Source of the DNA: an uncultured Eubacteriales bacterium
GTDB taxonomy: Bacteria; Bacillota; Clostridia; Christensenellales; Borkfalkiaceae
NCBI GenBank assembly: GCA_902797515.1
Contig: CADBSX010000031.1
Location: 1 to 19,385 of the forward strand
DNA: 19,385 bases
Direction: 5' to 3'
Shown: in pieces, positions 14,415 through 19,385 of the stretch
How the letters are laid out: every line of letters starts with the position of its first letter
Position numbering within the stretch: position 1 is the first letter of the stretch
Program-made: the position numbers and the translations under genes
Notes under the pieces: model-generated
Seen by the model: only the letters and a program-made list of their open reading frames with translations
The model's database searches: none
Told to the model about the DNA's origin: nothing

Positions 14415-15203
14415 ATGGAACTCAAAAAAACTTACGTTGAAGAATACGGCTACAAAAAGGTTATAACGGACAGAAACAGTCCGCTTTGCTATCTCGAACT
14501 CGATTTTCTCAAACTCGCCGACGGCGAGAGTATGTCGTTAAAAGAGATCGGGAAAGAAACCGCGCTTATAATATTATACGGAAAATGCCGCGTTTCGGGC
14601 GAGAATTTCGATTTTCCCGAAGTCGGGAAGAGGGCGGACGTATTCGCAGGGCCCGCGGAGGCGGTGTATATCGGAAAAGATACCGCATATACGGTCACGG
14701 CGAAAGGCGACGTGAAGATAGCGGTATGCAAAGCGCCCGCGGAAAAATATTTCGCGCCCGCTTACGTAAAGACGGAAGATATAAAGACAAAAGATCTCGG
14801 AAAGGGCGCATACGCGAGAAAGGCGGCGTTCAATTTCCCCGAAACCGTGCCCGCGAATTTGCTCTATATCGGCGAATTCTGGGTAAGCGACGGCAACTGG
14901 GCGAGTTTCCCGCCGCACAAACACGACGTCGATAATATGCCGACGGAAGGCGCGCTCGACGAGATATACTATTTCGAGTTCGACCGCCCCGAAGGTTTCG
15001 GATTTCAGGCGGTATATACCGAGAACGGCGATATAGACGAGGTGTATAAAGTAAAGACGGGCGACACGGTGGAAGTTCCGAGGGGCTATCATCCGTTCAC
15101 CGTCGCTCCGAATTATAAAAATTATTGTCTTTGGATAATGGCGGGGAAAAACAGAGGAATTTTCTCCACTACCGAAAAAGAACATAAATGGATGGTAAAA
15201 TGA
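14415..15203 (+). CDS. iolB: IolB-like 5-deoxy-glucuronate isomerase (KduI/IolB family)
   Basis: A 262-residue bicupin isomerase. In the C-terminal cupin the metal ligands are visible: His168 and His170 in SFPPHKHD, Glu183 in DEIYYFEF, and His226 in PRGYHP; these are the family signature positions. The N-terminal cupin is degenerate, as is usual. IolB converts 5-deoxy-D-glucuronate to 2-deoxy-5-keto-D-gluconate in myo-inositol breakdown. It is slightly shorter than the usual 270 residues. AGAGGAT precedes the start. The operon also holds a class II aldolase and a PfkB kinase that would follow IolB in that pathway. However, no IolD, IolE or IolG is in the window, and related isomerases act on other acidic sugars, so the substrate is likely but not certain. 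Confidence 0.85.
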   Translation: MELKKTYVEEYGYKKVITDRNSPLCYLELDFLKLADGESMSLKEIGKETALIILYGKCRVSGENFDFPEVGKRADVFAGPAEAVYIGKDTAYTVTAKGDVKIAVCKAPAEKYFAPAYVKTEDIKTKDLGKGAYARKAAFNFPETVPANLLYIGEFWVSDGNWASFPPHKHDVDNMPTEGALDEIYYFEFDRPEGFGFQAVYTENGDIDEVYKVKTGDTVEVPRGYHPFTVAPNYKNYCLWIMAGKNRGIFSTTEKEHKWMVK

Positions 15204-16657
15204 AGTACGTTTTAGGCGTCGATTTCGGCGGCGGGGCGAGCAAAGCCACTCTTTTAGACGAAAACGGGAAAGTCGCGGCGACCGCCGCGACGGAATATCC
15301 GACCTTTTACGGCGAGAACGGTAAAGCGGAACAAAATCCTCTCGATTGGTATAAAGCGGCGTGTAAAAATATCCGCGAGGTATTGAAGGGGAAAGATCCG
15401 TCGGACGTCAAAAGGCTTTGTTTCGACGCGGCGACGCATACCGCCGTACTTCTCGACGAAAAGGGCGCGCCCGTCGCGAATTCTATTTACTGGACGGACG
15501 CGCGCTGCGTAAAGGAAAAGGAATATTTAAAGAAATATTACGGCGATCGTATTTTCGGAAAATGTCTGCACGAAGTCGATACTATCTGGACCTTGCCCGA
15601 AATAATCTATTTCAAAAACGTCTTTCCCGACAAGTTCGGAAAGGTGAAGAGAGTTACTTTCGCCAAAGACTTCGTCCGCGGTCTTTTCACGGGCGATTTT
15701 CTGACCGACAAGACGGAAGTTCAGGGCAGTATGCTGTCCGATTTTCGGAAAAACGCGTGGGACCGGGAACTTCTCTCTCTCGCCGGTCTTACCGAAAGCA
15801 ATATGCCGAAGATCGTTTCTCCGCTTTGTTCGGCAGGCCGCGTCACTGAAAAAGCCGCCGCGGATTCGGGACTTAAAGAGGGAACGGAAGTAATAGTCGG
15901 CTCGACCGATACGGCGATGGAAGTTTTCGCGAGCGGCGGCGTAAGCGCGGGCGATACGACCGTAAAACTCGCGACCGCCGGGCGTATATGCGTCGTTTCA
16001 AAGAGGTGTTATCCCGATAAGCACGTAATAAATTATTCGCATTTAAAAGACGGACTGTATTATCCGGGGAGCGCGACGAAATCGTGCGCCGCGTCGCTCA
16101 GATGGTTTAAGGGCGCGTTCGGCGGCTCGTATGAAGAACTCGACGAACTCGCGGCGACCGTTCCCGTCGGCGCGGACGGACTTATCTTTCATCCCTATCT
16201 CACGGGCGAACTTACGCCGTATGCAAATCCGCTTTTAAGGGGATCGTTCACGGGAATATCCGCGGGACACGGAAAGGCGCATTTCGCGAGAGCGGTAATG
16301 GAAGGAGTCGCGGCGAGCCTTCTCGACTGCAAGAAATATCTCGAAGAAAAGGGAATAGCCGTAGCGGGGAAAGGCTCGGCGTATATAATAGGCGGCGGAG
16401 CGAAGAGCGGAGTATGGCGGAAAATAGTCGCCGATACGCTCGGAATAACGCTTAAAACCACCGAAAACAACGATTCGTCGTTCGGCTCGGCAAAGTGCGC
16501 GGGGATATCCGCGGGATTTTTCAAAGACTACGACGAGGCGTCGGCGGCTTGCCTTAAAATCACGGGCGAAACCGAGCCCGACGAAAAGAACTCGGCGATA
16601 TACGCCGAAAGGTACGCGAAGTATAAGAAAATAAGCGAATTTCTCGGTACGTTATGA
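15200..16657 (+). CDS. FGGY-family carbohydrate kinase (xylulokinase-like)
   Basis: A 485-residue sugar kinase of the actin-like ATPase fold. The phosphate-1 loop (VLGVDFGGGASKATLLDENG) opens the protein, the substrate region has THTAVLLDEKG and a YWTDAR segment, and the C-terminal half shows VGSTDTAMEVFASGG, the AGRICVV region and the adenosine-site IIGGGAKSGVW. The start at 15200 overlaps the iolB stop (ATGA) and begins MKYVLGVD, the usual opening; an in-frame ATG at 15188 would add four residues. FGGY kinases act on xylulose, ribulose, glycerol, erythritol and related compounds; this one is nearest in form to xylulokinase. It makes a second kinase in the operon beside the PfkB kinase, suggesting that more than one phosphorylation occurs or that the two serve different substrates. 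The stop overlaps the next ATG. Confidence 0.9.
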   Translation: MKYVLGVDFGGGASKATLLDENGKVAATAATEYPTFYGENGKAEQNPLDWYKAACKNIREVLKGKDPSDVKRLCFDAATHTAVLLDEKGAPVANSIYWTDARCVKEKEYLKKYYGDRIFGKCLHEVDTIWTLPEIIYFKNVFPDKFGKVKRVTFAKDFVRGLFTGDFLTDKTEVQGSMLSDFRKNAWDRELLSLAGLTESNMPKIVSPLCSAGRVTEKAAADSGLKEGTEVIVGSTDTAMEVFASGGVSAGDTTVKLATAGRICVVSKRCYPDKHVINYSHLKDGLYYPGSATKSCAASLRWFKGAFGGSYEELDELAATVPVGADGLIFHPYLTGELTPYANPLLRGSFTGISAGHGKAHFARAVMEGVAASLLDCKKYLEEKGIAVAGKGSAYIIGGGAKSGVWRKIVADTLGITLKTTENNDSSFGSAKCAGISAGFFKDYDEASAACLKITGETEPDEKNSAIYAERYAKYKKISEFLGTL

Positions 16658-18027
16658 AAGGTAAAGCCGTCGTCTGCGTAAAACTCAATAAGGGCGAAAT
16701 AAATCCCTTTGACGGGGCGGCTCTGGAAAGCGCGCTTTGTCTCGGCTTTGACGAAACGACCGTTCTCACGATGTCTCCGCCGTCGAGTAGTCCCGTCGCG
16801 GAAAGCATAACGAGGCTCGGCGTAAAGGTAATCGTCCTTTGCGATCCCGCGTTCGCGGGCAGCGACACGGTCGCGACGAGTTATATATTAAGTAAGGCTA
16901 TAAGTCGATTAAATCCCGATTTTATATTCTGCGGCAGGCAGAGTACCGACGGGGATACGGGGCAAGTTCCGCCGATGATAGCGGAAAGGCTCGGCTTTTC
17001 TTCGGTCGCGGGAGTAATGGAATTTTCGGAAAGCGGCGTAAAGACGAGAGCGGGGAAAAGCTATCCGTTTGAAAAGAAAACGGTTTATACTTTTGAAAGG
17101 ATCAAAAATCTGCGGTTTCCGTCGATGTTTTCCGAAAAAGGGGAAGTCACTGTTTTAAGCCGCGGCGATATAGGCGCGGAAACCGAAAAATGCGGACTTA
17201 TCGGCTCGCCGACGAGAGTTATACGTTCTTACGAAAGCGAGATCGGAAGAAGGCGGTGCGTTTTCGTAAAAGCCGAAGAGTTAAAGACCGAGATCGGAAA
17301 AGCGCTTTTAAAAAACGCGGTAAAAAAAGAAATTCCCGATCCGAAGGAAAAATTGCCGATAGTATATTACGTCGGAAATTTAAAAGATACCGCGGAAAAA
17401 CTCGGCGAGAAAGCGGAAAGGATATTCGCGGAGGGAAAAACCGCCGAGGATATATCGGAAGAAGTTATCGGAAAAGACGTAAAAGTCCTGCTTTTCGAGG
17501 ACACCGACGAATTTAAGGACCTCGCGCCGAAAGTCGCGGTAAAGACCGACGCCGGTATATGCGCGGACTGCGTTGCTTTCGGCGTCTCGGACGGAACGCT
17601 CGTTATGACCCGTCCGGCGGCGGGCGGAAACGTGACCGCCGATATAAAGTGCGAGGGAAAAAGGACTTTCGCGACGGTCAGAACGGCGAAAAGGGGAACT
17701 TCCGACGTCGTTTTTGCGGTCGGAAAGGGCGCGGCGGCGCATATGGACGAAATAAAGAGATACGCCGACTCGTTCGGCGCGGAAATATGCTGTTCCAGAT
17801 CGGTCGCGGACGCGGGGCTTATGCCTTATTCCGCGCAAGTCGGGCTTACGGGAAAGCGCGTTTCGCCGAAAGTTTACGTCGCGTTCGGAATATCCGGCGC
17901 GGTGCAGCACACCTGCGCGATATCGGGCGCGGGAACGGTGATCGCCGTCAACAATGATAAAAACGCAAGGATATTCGACTACGCCGACGTCGGTATAATC
18001 GGCGATATATCGGATATCGATTTATAA
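16654..18027 (+). CDS. fused electron-transfer flavoprotein, EtfB-EtfA
   Basis: A 457-residue single chain joining both ETF subunits. Residues 1-222 are EtfB-like: INPFDGAALESAL, the GRQSTDGDTGQVPP motif (95-107, AMP/nucleotide site) and LIGSPTRV (182-189). After a linker at about 223-235, residues 236-457 are EtfA-like, with ADCVAF (304-309), RPAAGGN (320-326), and the FAD domain: Ser-Arg 381-382, QVGLTGK (395-401, Thr399), FGISGAVQH (411-419, His419) and VNNDKNARIFDYADVGIIGD. Separate EtfB and EtfA total about 590 residues, so both halves are trimmed. The Arg of the canonical GGRG turn is Lys here (VGKG). ETF passes electrons from flavin dehydrogenases to a further acceptor; here its likely donor is the GlcD/Fe-S pair. 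It starts in the FGGY stop (ATGA). Confidence 0.92.
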   Translation: MKGKAVVCVKLNKGEINPFDGAALESALCLGFDETTVLTMSPPSSSPVAESITRLGVKVIVLCDPAFAGSDTVATSYILSKAISRLNPDFIFCGRQSTDGDTGQVPPMIAERLGFSSVAGVMEFSESGVKTRAGKSYPFEKKTVYTFERIKNLRFPSMFSEKGEVTVLSRGDIGAETEKCGLIGSPTRVIRSYESEIGRRRCVFVKAEELKTEIGKALLKNAVKKEIPDPKEKLPIVYYVGNLKDTAEKLGEKAERIFAEGKTAEDISEEVIGKDVKVLLFEDTDEFKDLAPKVAVKTDAGICADCVAFGVSDGTLVMTRPAAGGNVTADIKCEGKRTFATVRTAKRGTSDVVFAVGKGAAAHMDEIKRYADSFGAEICCSRSVADAGLMPYSAQVGLTGKRVSPKVYVAFGISGAVQHTCAISGAGTVIAVNNDKNARIFDYADVGIIGDISDIDL

Positions 18028-18039
18028 AGGAGAAAAGCA

Positions 18040-18867
18040 ATGCTTGTTAATTTACAGACGATTTTAAAAGACGCATACGAAAAGGGATACGCCGTGCCCG
18101 CGTTCAACGTGTATAATATGGAAACGGTGAAGGGCGTTATAGAGGCGGCGGAAGAAAAGAGGTCGCCCGTTATAATGCAGTTTTATTCGCGGCTCGCGAC
18201 AACGGGAGTTTCGGATTACCTTCTTCCCGTGATGCTCGCCGCGGCGAATAAAGCGACCGTGCCCGTATGTATCCATCTCGACCACGGTTCGGGATTTCCC
18301 GCGGCGGCGATAGCGGTCAGAAACGGTGCGAGCGGGATAATGGTGGATTTTTCAACTCTTCCGCTCGAAGAGAATATCGCGAACACCGAAAAAGCCGTGA
18401 AATTATGCGCGGCTCTCGGCATCGGAGTGGAGGGGGAAATCGGGCATATCGGCTCGGCGGCGGAGGGAGTTTCCGAGGATTACACGACCGTGGAAGAGGC
18501 GACCGAATTCGTTAAAAGAACGGGCGTTTCCGCGCTCGCGATAATGGTCGGCACGGCTCACGGAAGATATAAAAAAGCCCCGAAACTCGCGATAGAAAGG
18601 ATAAGGGAAATAAGGAACGCGGTGAAAACGCCGCTTGTCCTTCACGGCGGGAGCGGCGTTCCCGACGACCTTATAAAAGCCGCGATAAACGCGGGGATAT
18701 GTAAAATAAATTTCGGAACGGACCTTTGCTATTCCTTTCTCGACGCCGTTTTCGCGGTTGACAGAAAGATATACGCGATAGACCTGTTTATGAAAGAGCC
18801 GATAGAGGCGGTAAAGAAATTCGCGCTCGGAAAGATAGAACTTCTCGGCTCGGAGGGAAGAGTATGA
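18040..18867 (+). CDS. class II fructose-bisphosphate aldolase family (IolJ/GatY-like)
   Basis: A 275-residue zinc-dependent aldolase. Catalytic Asp81 and zinc ligand His82 (HLDHG), the EGEIG segment (131-135), His174 (GTAHG), His202 (LHGGSG), and the phosphate/DHAP loop KINFGTD (222-228) are present, as is the VDFSTLPLEEN loop. In the myo-inositol route IolJ of this family cleaves 2-deoxy-5-keto-D-gluconate 6-phosphate to DHAP and malonate semialdehyde; the family also includes fructose-, tagatose- and sulfo-sugar aldolases. AAAGGAG lies six to seven bases before the ATG. Its stop overlaps the PfkB start. Placed with iolB and a PfkB kinase it most likely acts on an IolC-type phosphorylated product, by inference from context. 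Confidence 0.92.
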   Translation: MLVNLQTILKDAYEKGYAVPAFNVYNMETVKGVIEAAEEKRSPVIMQFYSRLATTGVSDYLLPVMLAAANKATVPVCIHLDHGSGFPAAAIAVRNGASGIMVDFSTLPLEENIANTEKAVKLCAALGIGVEGEIGHIGSAAEGVSEDYTTVEEATEFVKRTGVSALAIMVGTAHGRYKKAPKLAIERIREIRNAVKTPLVLHGGSGVPDDLIKAAINAGICKINFGTDLCYSFLDAVFAVDRKIYAIDLFMKEPIEAVKKFALGKIELLGSEGRV

Positions 18868-19385
18868 AACGCGGCGTCGCAGGGCTCGGCGCATGCGTTT
18901 TCGACACGCTGATAAGCGTAGGAAGTTATCCCGAAGAGGACAGAAAAGTAAAGGCGGACGACGTGTTCGTTTCGGGCGGCGGTCCGGTCGCGAACGCGCT
19001 CGTGGTGATAAGCAAACTCGGCGTAGAGACCGAAATACTCGGCTGTATCGCGGACGATAAAGCGGGCGATTATATTGCGGCGGACTTTGAAAAATACGGC
19101 GTTTCGACGAAAAACGCGGTGAGAGTGAAAGGCGCGCGTTCGTTTACTTCGTATATTCTTCTTTCCGGAAAAACCAAAACGCGGACTTGCGTGTTCGACA
19201 GGGGCGATCTTCCCGACGACGAAAAAAACGTCGCCTTTTCCGCGATAGACGGCGCGGCTGTATTGCACCTTGACGGAAACTACTTAAAAAGCGCGCTTGC
19301 CGCGGCGAAGTACGCGAGGGAAAGACGCGTAAAGGTAAGTCTTGACGCGGGCGGATTGTACGAGGGCATAGGCGAACTTCTTCCG
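18864..19385 (+). CDS. PfkB-family sugar kinase, 3' end outside window (IolC candidate)
   Basis: An open frame from the ATG at 18864 (overlapping the aldolase stop, ATGA) to the last base, 174 codons with no stop. The N-terminal part is a ribokinase/PfkB kinase: GVAGLGACVFDTL at the start, a GGGPVANALVVISKLG substrate loop, GCIADDKAGDYI, then the lid region and LHLDGNY. The C-terminal ATP-site motif (GAGD) would lie beyond the edge, so catalytic completeness cannot be checked. Within an operon holding iolB and an IolJ-like aldolase, an IolC-type 5-dehydro-2-deoxygluconokinase is the natural candidate, but the family has many substrates and this is context-based. Confidence 0.88.
   Translation, partial: MKRGVAGLGACVFDTLISVGSYPEEDRKVKADDVFVSGGGPVANALVVISKLGVETEILGCIADDKAGDYIAADFEKYGVSTKNAVRVKGARSFTSYILLSGKTKTRTCVFDRGDLPDDEKNVAFSAIDGAAVLHLDGNYLKSALAAAKYARERRVKVSLDAGGLYEGIGELLP

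Noticed and set aside
14574..15185. A 203-codon minus-strand frame opposite iolB
   Set aside because: Shadow frame; the plus-strand cupin with its metal ligands accounts for the region.
1..19385. Mobile elements, CRISPR arrays, tRNA genes or toxin-antitoxin pairs
   Set aside because: No transposase, integrase, spaced repeat series, cloverleaf sequence or paired small toxin/antitoxin frames were found on reading both strands.

Overview
The window reads as chromosome of an uncultured anaerobic member of the Bacillota (Clostridia-like). Signs are strong AAGGAG-type ribosome sites, intrinsic terminators, a YerC/YecD regulator, a DUF3343 protein beside a clostridial-type cysteine desulfurase, a YhbY protein, and an electron-transfer flavoprotein in a catabolic operon. 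Codon use is distinctive: GCG (Ala), TCG (Ser) and GAC/GTC are frequent together with ATA (Ile), so coding DNA is rich in CpG while the gaps are very AT-rich. No phage, insertion sequence, CRISPR array, tRNA or rRNA was seen. Coding is dense; no gap reaches 300 bases.

Layout. (1) 67-1829: a small unknown protein, a convergent cysteine desulfurase (minus strand), and divergent from that a DUF3343 sulfur/selenium-carrier-like protein. (2) 1966-7202: a housekeeping operon nth-obgE-yhbY-aspS-yqeY and a DeoR-family regulator, led by an extended -10 promoter that overlaps a terminator-like hairpin and ended by a terminator at 7268-7302. (3) 7399-10805: a polar amino acid ABC transporter (lipoprotein, permease, ATPase), then yerC and a short-chain dehydrogenase. 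It is driven by a near-consensus promoter overlain by two copies of a palindromic operator and ends at a strong terminator (10811-10849). (4) 10873-11706 (minus): an RpiR/MurR-type repressor, divergent from (5) 11883 to the right edge: a catabolic operon of FAD-dependent GlcD/AGPS-like oxidoreductase, two-cluster ferredoxin protein, IolB-like isomerase, FGGY kinase, fused EtfB-EtfA, class II aldolase and a PfkB kinase cut by the window end.

The most interesting part is region 5. IolB, a class II aldolase (IolJ-like) and a PfkB kinase (IolC-like) are the lower half of the myo-inositol pathway. The expected NAD-dependent dehydrogenase is not in the window. In its place are a flavin oxidoreductase, an Fe-S protein and a single-chain ETF, suggesting that a polyol, cyclitol or sugar acid is oxidised by a flavin/Fe-S/ETF chain. 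The Fe-S protein looks like a GlcF/HdrB-type subunit whose C-terminal cluster cysteines have been replaced, and the ETF is a compact fusion with a shortened partner-recognition segment. Two matching 17-bp operators lie between the RpiR gene and this operon, consistent with sugar-phosphate-responsive control. The substrate cannot be read from the sequence.
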